Source: Chitinophaga silvatica (lineage in GTDB: Bacteria; Bacteroidota; Bacteroidia; Chitinophagales; Chitinophagaceae). From it: a DNA stretch of 64,000 nt. This document shows, piece after piece, positions 1-8,308 of the stretch. Every line of letters starts with the position of its first letter. Position 1 is the first letter of the stretch. A program made the position numbers and the translations under genes. Under the pieces are notes generated by a model. That model was not told the DNA's origin, did not search any database, and saw only the letters and a program-made list of their open reading frames with translations. The DNA is taken from NCBI RefSeq assembly GCF_003419895.1, contig NZ_QPMM01000016.1, positions 25,631-89,630 of the forward strand, given 5' to 3'.

Positions 1-1
1 T

Positions 2-76
2 AGCACCGGAAATGAGGATATCAGGAACTTTATCCGGAATTCAATTCCTAAACCAGGGCAGGCTGCCAAATACTAA
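2..76 (+). CDS. 3' end of a truncated upstream gene
   Basis: An open frame enters from the left edge and ends with TAA at 74-76, just before a strong hairpin terminator. Only 24 residues are visible, ending in ...KPGQAAKY. The family cannot be recognised. The frame is believable because it is open to the window edge and its stop lies 10 nt before the terminator stem. Confidence 0.5.
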   Translation, partial: STGNEDIRNFIRNSIPKPGQAAKY

Positions 77-86
77 ACATATTAGA

Positions 87-111
87 AAGGGCGGGGAATT
101 TTCCCGCCCTT
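87..111. terminator. bidirectional terminator
   Basis: Arms AAGGGCGGG (87-95) and CCCGCCCTT (103-111) pair perfectly around a short A/T loop. T-rich sequence follows on the plus strand and an A/T tract on the other side. It sits between the convergent ends of the truncated plus-strand gene and the minus-strand outer-membrane gene, so it probably serves both. Confidence 0.8.
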
Positions 112-859
112 AAATTTTATAAGTTACTCCCAGTGTCAGGAACACATTGTAAAGTGGAAAATCGAGCCCCCTGAAATCTCCAGGGAAAATCGGACGAAGG
201 CCCCAATTCAGGTTACCATCAATACTGATTCTTTTTCCAACCCGGTATGCAGCCCCACCCTGAACCCCTATATCAAAGGAGCGCACATTGGTGCCAAAAT
301 CGAATGTCGCTTCAGAAATCGTCACCTTTTCGCCCAGCGGGCCGCCATTTCTGATATAACCATCAGATACTGTTCCATGGAAATTAGAGCTGAATAACCA
401 GGCAACATAACCTCCCAGATTGAACCGCCATCTGGTATTTGGCGTAAATACAGCACTAAAAGGAAGTGTTATATAGGCATTTTTAGCGATGGTCTTATTA
501 TGACCTGAAAAATCGCCTTCAAATCTACCTCCGTCTTCAGTTGTTATAATAGTATGGAAATATTGAACCTGGTCTTTGGTGCCCATTCCCTTATAATCCA
601 TTTTTACGCCGAGGGATACCCCCCATTCTTCACAGGCCTGATAGGTAAGTTCGTATCCCAGGGAGGGGCTAAACTCAGGCCAGTAGGCATTTATTTTACG
701 TATAGTGTTAGGAAAACCAATAGGAGTGGCAGCACCGAAATTGAATCCGGCCAGGATACGATGTTCTAAATGCGGTTGAAAACTATGCTCTTCCTGTGCA
801 AGCAATTGAGTAACGCTCATTATACAAGCCATTATCAATGCAGTTACTTTTATCTTCAT
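110..859 (-). CDS. outer membrane beta-barrel protein
   Basis: A 249-residue protein with a Sec signal peptide (hydrophobic residues 5-20, cleavage near LLAQ-E). The rest shows alternating hydrophobic/polar strands, many aromatic residues, and a C-terminal strand ending in YKI, as expected of an outer-membrane barrel (outer membrane protein beta-barrel family seen in PorT-like proteins). It lies 17 nt downstream of the PCMD lipoprotein on the same strand, so the two are probably co-transcribed. Substrate and role are unknown; a small structural or porin-like barrel is the safest reading. Confidence 0.7.
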   Translation of the reverse strand: MKIKVTALIMACIMSVTQLLAQEEHSFQPHLEHRILAGFNFGAATPIGFPNTIRKINAYWPEFSPSLGYELTYQACEEWGVSLGVKMDYKGMGTKDQVQYFHTIITTEDGGRFEGDFSGHNKTIAKNAYITLPFSAVFTPNTRWRFNLGGYVAWLFSSNFHGTVSDGYIRNGGPLGEKVTISEATFDFGTNVRSFDIGVQGGAAYRVGKRISIDGNLNWGLRPIFPGDFRGLDFPLYNVFLTLGVTYKI

Positions 860-876
860 AATCTGAATTACCTTCT

Positions 877-1944
877 TTACTGATGAGTGACCTGCATACT
901 ATCCAAAACCAAGCGGCTGCCGATTGCACCTTTATAGGAATCACCATCCTTGCTGGAAGAAGCTACTATAGCCAGCATCAGCTGATCAGTAGCCTCGTAT
1001 GGCCTTACTTCTATAAAGGGAACATCAAAACGTTTATAATTCGCCTGTGGACCACCATCCGGTAATGTAGCTATTGCAACAATCCTGTCTGAGGTCTGAA
1101 TATTGGTACCGTCCAACCGGGTAGTTCCCTTAAATAATACAGCGTACAAAGAGCAACTATCTTTTATTCCCGGGATGATGGTGCCCGATTTATCCTGGTA
1201 GTTATCACCCGGTGTATATTTATAATATCCCATAAACCTGGCTGGTTTACCGATGTATGGTTGTCCGAATTGTGTAGCCTTCAGCGGTTGGAACAGCGCA
1301 TTGGTAGGATCAAATACACCGAGGAATAAGGAACCTGCAAATAGTTTTATACCTACAAGTTCAGATAGAGCAGTACCTTTTCTTGTTACCATTTCAGCGG
1401 CATATTTACCGTGATAGGCATCAGTAGTGGCCCTTAGCGGATATTCGAGCGGGTTGGCGGGTACGCCGGATAAGGCTATTCCGGGGTTGCCGGACGACCA
1501 TATTTCACTGCTGTCTTCATTTGCTTCAATAGGATACTGATATTTATCTTTGGCGTTTTCTCTCCAGATTTCGAAATCCCATTGCCAGACACCAATATTT
1601 ACAACTGTCACCACATAGGTCTTCTGATTTACACCACTCGCAGAAGTGACAACATAAGTATTTTGGTTTTTAGTGCTGAAGTGCAGGCTATCACCGGAAG
1701 GAGGAGTTAAATGCGCACCTTCTGAAACAGTGATTATAGGTACAACACCACTATCGAAGGCTGCCGGAGTAAGGTTTAGCAGAATTCTTGAGTTTATCTG
1801 GTCTATAAATACATCGCTGGTCAGATAACGGGCGGGTATGGAAAAGCTAATTATATCGGCTTCGGGATTAACCGGAGCTTTTTTTATGCAGGCATATTGC
1901 AGAAGCAGAAGTACGGACAGGCAGCCAAGTTTCAGTTTATTCAT
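877..1944 (-). CDS. PCMD-domain surface lipoprotein
   Basis: A 355-residue lipoprotein: signal peptide with lipobox LQYAC, lipidated Cys19. An N-terminal Ig-like segment (about 25-115, with the repeated QKTYVVTV / NTYVVTS strands) precedes a C-terminal PCMD-type (putative carbohydrate metabolism) domain beginning near WQWDFEIW. In this family the C-terminal domain is a beta-sandwich resembling carbohydrate-binding modules. Members usually sit beside outer-membrane barrel genes, as here. Glycan binding at the cell surface is an inference from family, not shown by the sequence. Diverges from the FUSC-like gene across a 72 bp gap. Confidence 0.7.
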   Translation of the reverse strand: MNKLKLGCLSVLLLLQYACIKKAPVNPEADIISFSIPARYLTSDVFIDQINSRILLNLTPAAFDSGVVPIITVSEGAHLTPPSGDSLHFSTKNQNTYVVTSASGVNQKTYVVTVVNIGVWQWDFEIWRENAKDKYQYPIEANEDSSEIWSSGNPGIALSGVPANPLEYPLRATTDAYHGKYAAEMVTRKGTALSELVGIKLFAGSLFLGVFDPTNALFQPLKATQFGQPYIGKPARFMGYYKYTPGDNYQDKSGTIIPGIKDSCSLYAVLFKGTTRLDGTNIQTSDRIVAIATLPDGGPQANYKRFDVPFIEVRPYEATDQLMLAIVASSSKDGDSYKGAIGSRLVLDSMQVTHQ

Positions 1945-2016
1945 ACCCTCAAATGGTTAAATAAATTAAACACAATCAAGCCTTTAAAAGTTCACTATAA
2001 TTATTATCATTGTAAC

Positions 2017-2535
2017 ATGATAGATAAACTTAGGACCAAACGTGTACTGATCTACGCAGCAAAATGTGTAACAGGGGTTTTAGTGGTGCTGGGGCTTTCC
2101 TGGCTGGTCAATTATAAGGATATTATTTGGGTATTGATATCTGTAATGCTGGTATTATCGCCGGATGGTTCCGATGCTGTAACGTTGGCGGTTACACGGA
2201 TTAAGGCCAATGTAATTGGAGCAATATCAGGTTTTTCATTAATTCTGTTGCATCAGAACATGGTGTTGATGATGTGTGTGGCGGTTTTCATCACTGTAGT
2301 ATTATGTAATTTGTTTAGGCTGGAACCTGCAACCCGCACGGCATTGGCAGCAACTATCATTGTAATGACCCATGAAGCAGGAGCGCATTTATGGGATACG
2401 GCGGTGGAAAGAGTACTTTCTGTATTAGCGGGATGTTTAATAGGACTACTTATTACATTTATTTTTCATAATAAATATGCCAGTCAGGCAGCTGAAATTA
2501 TTTTGCCCAAAATAGTAGATAAAGGCGGGGAATAG
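2017..2535 (+). CDS. FUSC/ArAE-family membrane protein
   Basis: A 172-residue protein, mostly membrane segments in two hairpins (about residues 13-60 and 70-110) plus a last helix near 135-155. The pattern, with the polar RIKAN stretch between helices and the TALAATIIVMTHE stretch, matches the N-terminal membrane half of FUSC/aromatic-acid-exporter-like proteins; the cytosolic half is absent. The start at 2017 (MIDKLRTKR) is preferred over an upstream in-frame start at 1897, which would overlap the divergent lipoprotein gene and add a polar, unrelated N-terminus. Transport substrate unknown. Confidence 0.65.
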   Translation: MIDKLRTKRVLIYAAKCVTGVLVVLGLSWLVNYKDIIWVLISVMLVLSPDGSDAVTLAVTRIKANVIGAISGFSLILLHQNMVLMMCVAVFITVVLCNLFRLEPATRTALAATIIVMTHEAGAHLWDTAVERVLSVLAGCLIGLLITFIFHNKYASQAAEIILPKIVDKGGE

Positions 2536-2569
2536 AGAGAAGTACAGAATTTCTTCAGAATTTTTATTT

Positions 2570-2577
2570 TATATTTG
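2570..2577 (+). promoter_or_regulatory. -7 promoter element TATATTTG
   Basis: A perfect match to the Bacteroidota -7 consensus TAnnTTTG lies 21 nt before the ATG of the PAP2 phosphatase gene. The -33 element is not obvious. Assigned by consensus only. Confidence 0.5.
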
Positions 2578-2598
2578 GAAACTGAAGGAGTTTGATGC

Positions 2599-3438
2599 AT
2601 GAAGAAATTGATTTTGTGTGCAGGAATGGTTGCCTGCTTTTTCACGACCGTAACTGGCCAGGTAACTGATTCTCTAGGACCTACAACAGATACCACAACC
2701 TACAAGATTAACAAAGCATTATTAAAGCCGGCTAAAACTGAGAGCCTCGAATGTACACTCACCGGCATTCTTGTACCTACAGCAATGATAGGATATGGCT
2801 TTTATGCGCTGAATAATCCTACCTTACAACAGGTGAATAGCCATACCAAAGGATGGTTTAAAGAAATTCCTAATAACACCGACTTTCGCCCAAGAACCAA
2901 GATCGACAACTACCTGCAATATGCTCCCGTAGTTGCGGTTTATGCTTTAAATATGGCTGGCATAAAAGGCAAGCATAATTTAAGGGATAGAACAATCCTC
3001 CTGGGCTTATCTGCCCTTATTACTACAGGAACGGTTATTGGAGTAAAAAATCTGAGCAATGAACAGCGTCCTAACCAGCAGGACTACCTCTCGTTTCCTT
3101 CGGGCCATACCGCTACAGCCTTTGCTGCTGCTGAATTTATGTGGCAGGAGTATAAAGACGAATCTCCCTGGATTGGAATGACCGGCTATATTGCAGCAGC
3201 TACTACTGGTGCGCTACGCATGTACAATAATAAACACTGGTTAAGCGATGTTGTGGCAGGAGCAGGATTTGGAATCCTAAGTACTAAAGCGGCTTACTGG
3301 GCATATCCCTGGATCCAGCGCAAACTGTTCAAATCAACTGGCGACCAGGCCAGAACCAGTAAAATCATTATGCCTTCCTATAACCCTCAATTCAAAAGCG
3401 TAGGACTTACACTTACTCTATTGCCTGGCAACAAATAA
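2599..3438 (+). CDS. PAP2-family phosphatase, secreted/periplasmic
   Basis: A 279-residue protein with signal peptide (cleavage near VTGQ-V). It has the three PAP2 acid-phosphatase motifs: KNLSNEQRPN (KX6RP-like), SFPSGHTATAF (PSGH) and RMYNNKHWLSDV (R-X5-H-X3-D). Weak hydrophobic helices between the motifs suggest a membrane-associated type acting at the periplasmic face. Family substrates include lipid phosphates (undecaprenyl pyrophosphate, lipid A, phosphatidate); the sequence does not choose among them. It has its own promoter and a weak hairpin after the stop. A second PAP2 gene of a different type lies 0.9 kb away. Confidence 0.85.
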   Translation: MKKLILCAGMVACFFTTVTGQVTDSLGPTTDTTTYKINKALLKPAKTESLECTLTGILVPTAMIGYGFYALNNPTLQQVNSHTKGWFKEIPNNTDFRPRTKIDNYLQYAPVVAVYALNMAGIKGKHNLRDRTILLGLSALITTGTVIGVKNLSNEQRPNQQDYLSFPSGHTATAFAAAEFMWQEYKDESPWIGMTGYIAAATTGALRMYNNKHWLSDVVAGAGFGILSTKAAYWAYPWIQRKLFKSTGDQARTSKIIMPSYNPQFKSVGLTLTLLPGNK

Positions 3439-3440
3439 TC

Positions 3441-3460
3441 ATGATAAGTTTATTTATCAT
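3441..3460 (+). terminator. weak terminator hairpin
   Basis: ATGATAA (3441-3447) pairs with TTATCAT (3454-3460), starting 3 nt after the PAP2 stop codon. The stem is A/T-rich and has no strong T-run, so function is uncertain. Confidence 0.3.
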
Positions 3461-3847
3461 ACATAGTTAATATACGAAGTATATATGGGAAAAGTATATT
3501 ATGAAAATTGGGGGATTATTAGTTTCTGATTATTTGGGGGTTAACCTCTAAAGCTGACCCGGTTACAAACACCTTACTCTAACAATGAAACAAAGTTGCG
3601 GGTTTCTACTCAAATATTTTGTGATCTATTTGTTAATGTGGAAAAAAATTACTGTTTTTAATTCCCAATCGCAATTCAAGGGTTATAATAATATCAGTTA
3701 TTTTAACATGCGATTTACAAATTCCAATTTGAATCCCTTTAGATTAGTAGTGTCAAAATGAGAATGAAGTTTTAAGTAGCCCAAGATCAATATCAAAATA
3801 AAAAACTCCATGTCTAAACATCCCTCCCATCTCAAAACCATTCAAAA
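3461..3847. other. gene-free AT-rich spacer
   Basis: About 390 bp with no credible reading frame. It must contain the promoter of the unknown membrane-protein gene at 3848, but no clear -33/-7 pair was seen. No repeat or RNA fold was recognised. Confidence 0.4.
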
Positions 3848-4369
3848 ATGCTAGCACCGGTAATCATCTTTCTGTTTTTTATGCTATGGTATATTCATTA
3901 CAGAACCCATAGATACCCAGGCAGATCCTTTAAAGAAAAGAAATATCGCCCTTTCAGAGGAGAAGATGCTCTCAGAGCAGTAAGGATAGTCGGAGTTTCC
4001 AATAGTGTATTCAGTGTAGCCAAATACCTGAGAAGCGTTAGGAATATGTCTGAATCCCAGTTTGTAACAGTAGCCGTCAATCAAATTATCACTACTACAA
4101 TGGGAACCACCTATCAGGCAAGGCTACTCGAAAACCTGGCACCTGGTGAAGAAAGAAGATTGGGCCATTCAGACCATGTTAAAGATGGCAAATATCAAAT
4201 TTACATCGGATACGAAATCCTCTGGGCCAGATACATTCCTACTCCGGATTGGTATACCAAACCTAAAAAAGAAAATCACCTTATCCATAACGGATATACG
4301 GAGATTTTAAATCAACATCATAACGCCTTAATCAGAGAGATGGAAGAAAAGAAAGATTTACTTTCCTGA
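3848..4369 (+). CDS. unknown single-pass membrane protein
   Basis: A 173-residue protein that I do not recognise. The first ~17 residues (MLAPVIIFLFFMLWYI) form one membrane anchor, followed by basic HYRTHRYPGR, giving a likely N-out/C-in orientation. The remaining ~150 residues are soluble, charged and moderately Trp/Tyr-rich. Its last 12 nt overlap the convergent PAP2 gene end. It sits between two PAP2 phosphatases, but a shared role is only a guess. Confidence 0.6.
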   Translation: MLAPVIIFLFFMLWYIHYRTHRYPGRSFKEKKYRPFRGEDALRAVRIVGVSNSVFSVAKYLRSVRNMSESQFVTVAVNQIITTTMGTTYQARLLENLAPGEERRLGHSDHVKDGKYQIYIGYEILWARYIPTPDWYTKPKKENHLIHNGYTEILNQHHNALIREMEEKKDLLS

Positions 4370-5002
4370 GAAAGTGACTTTTTCATCAGCGAAGAAGCTT
4401 AACCATATCATACTAAAAAATACTCCAATTACCGCTCCTGCTGATACATCTTCCAGAAAATGTTGATTCAGATACATTCGGGAGTAAGCAACCAACACAG
4501 CCAGGAATAAAAAAAGGAAAGACCAGTATTTATTTCGCGAATAATACGAAAGCACTGTGGCAGCAGTAAAAGCGCAAACACTATGACCAGAAGGGAAACT
4601 TCTAAAATTGTTTAGTACCTCTACACCAGGTACAAAATAAAGCTCATGCAATTTGTCCATGAAATAACGGTAGGGCCTCGGATAGCCAACCAAAACTTTC
4701 AAAGAGAAACTAATGGTAGCTGTAAACATATATGCGGTAGCTAAAATATATCCTACCGGCCTGCGAATTATTACGAAGAGAAGTGACAACAAAACTGCTG
4801 CTGCCACACTACCTAATTGGGTTACAAGGGGGAATAATACGTCACCCCACCTGGTATGATAACTGTTGATAGTCAGATAAACCGTTGCTCTGTCGGCTAT
4901 CAATCTCCAGATAAAAAAAATTATTAGTATTGTCAATAAAGGCCATACCAATAACTTTACCTGCTCATAAACTTTTAAAAACTTCTTTATAAAACTATTC
5001 AT
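4358..5002 (-). CDS. PAP2-family integral membrane lipid phosphatase
   Basis: A 214-residue protein with about five or six membrane helices. PAP2 motifs: KVLVGYPRPYRYF (KX..RP), SFPSGHSVCAF (PSGH) and YSRMYLNQHFLEDV (SR-X5-H-X3-D). The active site faces the periplasm in this family, where members dephosphorylate undecaprenyl-PP, PGP or lipid A. It is the last gene of an apparent MarR-DinB-PAP2 operon (3 nt after the DinB gene). Its 3' end overlaps the convergent gene by 12 nt, with no terminator visible between them. Confidence 0.85.
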   Translation of the reverse strand: MNSFIKKFLKVYEQVKLLVWPLLTILIIFFIWRLIADRATVYLTINSYHTRWGDVLFPLVTQLGSVAAAVLLSLLFVIIRRPVGYILATAYMFTATISFSLKVLVGYPRPYRYFMDKLHELYFVPGVEVLNNFRSFPSGHSVCAFTAATVLSYYSRNKYWSFLFLFLAVLVAYSRMYLNQHFLEDVSAGAVIGVFFSMIWLSFFADEKVTFSGK

Positions 5003-5005
5003 ACA

Positions 5006-5449
5006 TCAACCTAAAATTCGCCGATGGTAATTGATCTGCCCTAAGTGATAATTTAAATGGCTAATCAGGTATACCAGAAAATCACCCGTTGCCATCGTTG
5101 TAGAGAAAACAACTTCAGGATATTCCTTTTCCAGTTCTTCCGGCCCTAATCCCGCAATTGTAGTTAATACCACTCGTCTTGTATTGCCGATCAACTGACT
5201 AATTTCCTCGGTAGGAACATCCTTATTACTGAATTCAAGCTCCCTGTTTCTTACATAGCCGGTTTTCCCGAGCACAGCTCCTATGAAATGCTGAAGATTA
5301 CCACAAAGATGCAATGCAAGATTACCTGCACTATTACTGATCCCTGGTATTACCTTCCAGATATCAGCCTGATTTTCATAAGCTAGTATCTCTTCTTCCA
5401 GCTTACTTAAATCTCTTTCAAATAAACTTATAAAAACTCCTGTAGTCAT
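5006..5449 (-). CDS. DinB-family protein
   Basis: A 147-residue all-helical protein of the DinB/YfiT-like (DUF1572-type) four-helix-bundle family. The three metal-binding histidines typical of the family are visible: one in LALHLCGNLQHF (~46-53) and two in LISHLNYHLGQINYHR near the C-terminus. Family members are metal-dependent, often thiol-transferase-like enzymes, or stress proteins of unknown substrate. It lies 27 nt after the MarR gene and 3 nt before the PAP2 gene, so MarR control is likely. Confidence 0.75.
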   Translation of the reverse strand: MTTGVFISLFERDLSKLEEEILAYENQADIWKVIPGISNSAGNLALHLCGNLQHFIGAVLGKTGYVRNRELEFSNKDVPTEEISQLIGNTRRVVLTTIAGLGPEELEKEYPEVVFSTTMATGDFLVYLISHLNYHLGQINYHRRILG

Positions 5450-5476
5450 ACTTTAAAGGTAAGTAAAACTAATTGT

Positions 5477-5929
5477 TTACCTTTTTATATTATTGTAAAC
5501 CATTTCCAGGATAGACTGCGCCTGTTGCAGATCTATATGTGCCACTCCTTGTTCTGCAAGTTCCACTACCGATAACGCTAAAGGGTATACTTTTTCCTTA
5601 AGTCTTTTACCTGGTAGTGTTAACCAAATACGCTTACTCCTTTTATCGCGCTCATCTGTGGTTCTTTGCACCAGTTCCCGTTTTTCGAGGTTATCCAGCA
5701 GCTTTGTAAGGCTGGCCTTATCCTTTCCGGTTTTATTGGCCAGTTCTTGTTGCTTGCTGCCATCGCCACCAGCCCAAAGATATTTTAGCACGAAGTACAT
5801 ATCCGGGGTAATATCAATTCCTGCCTGCATAAATACCTGCAAGAGCTTTAGACGGTAGGCAGTATGGGTTCTGATTACAGCGCTGGCGATATTTAAGCGA
5901 AGCCGCTCAGTGATTTCGGAATTTCTCAT
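5477..5929 (-). CDS. MarR-family transcriptional regulator
   Basis: A 150-residue winged-helix regulator. The helix-turn-helix spans about QQELANKTGKDKASLTKLLDNLEKRELV, followed by the wing (TTDERDKRSKRIWLTLPGKRL); flanking helices form the dimer interface. MarR proteins usually repress their own operon and a divergent gene until a small ligand binds. Here the downstream genes are DinB and PAP2 and the divergent transcript is the ion channel-pncB pair. The ligand is unknown. Confidence 0.85.
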   Translation of the reverse strand: MRNSEITERLRLNIASAVIRTHTAYRLKLLQVFMQAGIDITPDMYFVLKYLWAGGDGSKQQELANKTGKDKASLTKLLDNLEKRELVQRTTDERDKRSKRIWLTLPGKRLKEKVYPLALSVVELAEQGVAHIDLQQAQSILEMVYNNIKR

Positions 5930-5991
5930 AGAATGGTTAAAAGTTAGTACTTTGATCTAATGGGGGAAATTGATTAAGAACCAATCCCCTG

Positions 5992-6026
5992 TAAACATAA
6001 CTAATCCTCTTTTTGTTTAATAAACA
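5992..6026. promoter_or_regulatory. candidate operator between MarR gene and ion channel gene
   Basis: A palindrome TGTTTA-A-TAAACA (6014-6026) lies 12 nt before the ion channel ATG. A related half-site, GTAAACATAA, lies at 5992-6001. The position between divergent genes fits a MarR-type dimer site, but assignment to the adjacent MarR protein is inference. Confidence 0.3.
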
Positions 6027-6038
6027 TAATCCAACAGA

Positions 6039-6869
6039 ATGGCGAATAAGGAAACCAGACAACTATCCTCTTTTCAGCGAAAATGGCATCACATCCTTTT
6101 CGAAGGAAATTCTACGCAAGGCAGAATATTTGATATTATTTTATTGCTGGCAATTCTTACCAGCGTGGCAGTGGTGATGATGGAAAGTGTGGTTCCGCTC
6201 CAACGCAGGTATGAACATCTCTTTCATTTACTGGAATGGATCTTTACCATTCTTTTTACTATAGAATACATCTTTCGTATATGGTGTAGTTATCAGCCTA
6301 AAAAATACATCTTCAGCTTCTACGGACTGGTTGACCTACTTTGTATTTTACCTTCCTATGTTGAAGCAATGTACGGAAATACCCACTTCCTCCTAACCAT
6401 CCGGGTACTCAGGTTGATGAGGATCTTCAGGGTTTTCAAGCTGATCCCATTCCTCGACGAAAGCAAATACTTAGTAACGGCAATTCAGAGAAGCAGAAGG
6501 AAAATCTTCGTCTTTCTCTTTTTTATATTGCTTTTCACAATGGTGCTGGGCACCATCATGTACGTAATTGAATCGGGCAAAAACTCAGATTTTACCAGTA
6601 TTCCGATAAGTGTGTATTGGGCTATCGTTACCCTCACTACAGTGGGGTATGGAGATATAGCTCCCATAACACCTTTAGGGCAGGCTTTCTCCGCACTTAT
6701 TATGATTATGGGTTATGCTATCATTGCCGTACCTACTGGTATAGTAACCGTAGAAATGAATAAGATTCATCGGGCCGAAACTGCCACCTCTAAGTCGTGT
6801 TTGGGCTGCAGTGCCACCGGACTGGATGCTGATTCGCAATATTGCAAATTCTGTGGAACGAAATTATAA
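6039..6869 (+). CDS. voltage-gated-type potassium channel with C-terminal zinc ribbon
   Basis: A 276-residue six-helix cation channel subunit. An S4-like voltage sensor with spaced arginines (RVLRLMRIFRVFKLIP, about 123-138) is followed by the pore loop with selectivity filter TTVGYGD (residues 200-206), diagnostic of K+ channels. After the last helix the tail carries CLGC...CKFC, a CX2C-X(~14)-CX2C zinc ribbon; this is less usual for the family and could be a redox- or zinc-sensing gate. The pncB gene follows after 9 nt, so the two are probably one transcript. Confidence 0.88.
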   Translation: MANKETRQLSSFQRKWHHILFEGNSTQGRIFDIILLLAILTSVAVVMMESVVPLQRRYEHLFHLLEWIFTILFTIEYIFRIWCSYQPKKYIFSFYGLVDLLCILPSYVEAMYGNTHFLLTIRVLRLMRIFRVFKLIPFLDESKYLVTAIQRSRRKIFVFLFFILLFTMVLGTIMYVIESGKNSDFTSIPISVYWAIVTLTTVGYGDIAPITPLGQAFSALIMIMGYAIIAVPTGIVTVEMNKIHRAETATSKSCLGCSATGLDADSQYCKFCGTKL

Positions 6870-6878
6870 ACCAAGTGT

Positions 6879-8048
6879 ATGATCCTTACAAGTATCCTTG
6901 ATAACGATTTTTATAAGTTTACCATGCAGCATGGGGTGATCAAGCTTTTTCCCAAAGCCCGCGCAAGGTATACCTTTATAAACAGAGGTAGGCATGCTTT
7001 CCCTCCAGGATTTGCCGAAGCGCTGAAAGCTGCGGTAAACGACATGACTAAACTTCAGTTAACACCTGAGGAAAAAGAATACCTGGCAGTAACCTGCCCC
7101 TACCTCGATCCTACCTATCTCGATTTTCTGCAAGGCTATCGCTACGATCCTTCGGAAGTGCATATTACCCAGCATGGGCAGGACCTGGAAGTACTAACAA
7201 GTGGGTATTGGTACCGGACTATTCTGTGGGAAGTTCCTCTAATGTCGCTGATCTGTGAATTATATTACCAGCTTACCGGCGAAGAAAGAGTTGGAGATGC
7301 AGAGGTTATAAAGATTACCAAAGATAAAATTGAAAAATATAAAGCGCTACATATTACCATCGCTGAATTTGGAACAAGACGTCGTTATTCCTTAGACGTA
7401 CATCGACTTGTAGTTGAAACACTGAAGCAATATGGCGCAGGTACCTTTGTTGGAACAAGCAATGTTTACCTGGCAATGCAATATGGAGTAAAGCCAGTAG
7501 GTACTCATGCCCATGAATGGTTTATGTTTCATGCTGCCAAATATGGCTTTAAAATGGCCAATATGCTGGGATTAGAAAATTGGGTACAGATTTACAGAGG
7601 AGATTTAGGTATTGCCCTTTCTGATACCTATACCAGCACCGTATTTTTTGAGCAGTTTGATAAAAAATTTGCCAAACTGTTCGATGGCGTCCGACATGAT
7701 AGCGGAGACCCTATCCTGTTTGCCGAACGTACAATTGCACACTACAAAAAAATGGGGGTAGATCCGGTAAGTAAAACCATCATCTTCTCAGACGGACTGG
7801 ATTATGAAAAGGTAGCGCATATCGTAGAATACTGCAGAGGCAAAATAGGACTGTCGTTTGGTATTGGTACCGATTTCACCAATGATGTTGGACTACCTGC
7901 AATGAATATCGTTATTAAGATGTATGAGGCATTACCTGAAAATGCCCCACGCTGGACAGAAGTAATTAAGCTATCGGATGCCAGCGGTAAATACACCGGC
8001 GATCCAAAGATGATTGCACTGGCCAAAGAAATGCTGGATATACCTTAG
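6879..8048 (+). CDS. pncB: nicotinate phosphoribosyltransferase
   Basis: A 389-residue enzyme, near the usual bacterial length (~400). It condenses nicotinate with PRPP, with ATP use, to nicotinate mononucleotide in the Preiss-Handler NAD salvage pathway. Family landmarks: N-terminal LDNDFYKFTMQHGV, FGTRRRYS around the phosphorylated-His region (HAHEWF further on), and the PRPP/phosphate-binding VRHDSGDP. It is cytosolic. Co-transcription with the ion channel gene 9 nt upstream is likely; a very long hairpin follows the stop. Confidence 0.93.
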   Translation: MILTSILDNDFYKFTMQHGVIKLFPKARARYTFINRGRHAFPPGFAEALKAAVNDMTKLQLTPEEKEYLAVTCPYLDPTYLDFLQGYRYDPSEVHITQHGQDLEVLTSGYWYRTILWEVPLMSLICELYYQLTGEERVGDAEVIKITKDKIEKYKALHITIAEFGTRRRYSLDVHRLVVETLKQYGAGTFVGTSNVYLAMQYGVKPVGTHAHEWFMFHAAKYGFKMANMLGLENWVQIYRGDLGIALSDTYTSTVFFEQFDKKFAKLFDGVRHDSGDPILFAERTIAHYKKMGVDPVSKTIIFSDGLDYEKVAHIVEYCRGKIGLSFGIGTDFTNDVGLPAMNIVIKMYEALPENAPRWTEVIKLSDASGKYTGDPKMIALAKEMLDIP

Positions 8049-8049
8049 C

Positions 8050-8305
8050 TCGCTGGCTCGCTTGTTGCTCGCAAAGGCGGTAAGTTTAATATTAAGGAGC
8101 TAAGGATTTTTTTAAGATTTAAGCGGATATTTTTAAGGATTAAAGCGGATATTTTTAAGTACTTCAAATTGGTTTCTCTCTAAAAAACTAATTCACAATT
8201 CTTAAAAACATCCGCTTTAATCCTTAAAAATATCCGCTTTAAATCTTAAAATCTTAAAAAAAATCCTTAGCTCCTTAATATTAAACTTACCGCCTTTGCG
8301 AGAAA
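8050..8305. repeat. long extragenic hairpin, member A of a local family
   Basis: Two arms of about 90-100 nt (8068-8160 and 8205-8303) are inverted copies of each other: CTCGCAAAGGCGGTAAG on the left and CTTACCGCCTTTGCGAG on the right. Inner tandem units contain AAGCGGATATTTTTAAG. The ~45 nt loop contains ACTTC...GGTTTC. The left flank holds repeated GCTCGC words. It fills the gap between convergent pncB and the metallopeptidase gene and could terminate both. A second member with the same plan is at 32111-32290. Confidence 0.85.
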
Positions 8306-8308
8306 TAT

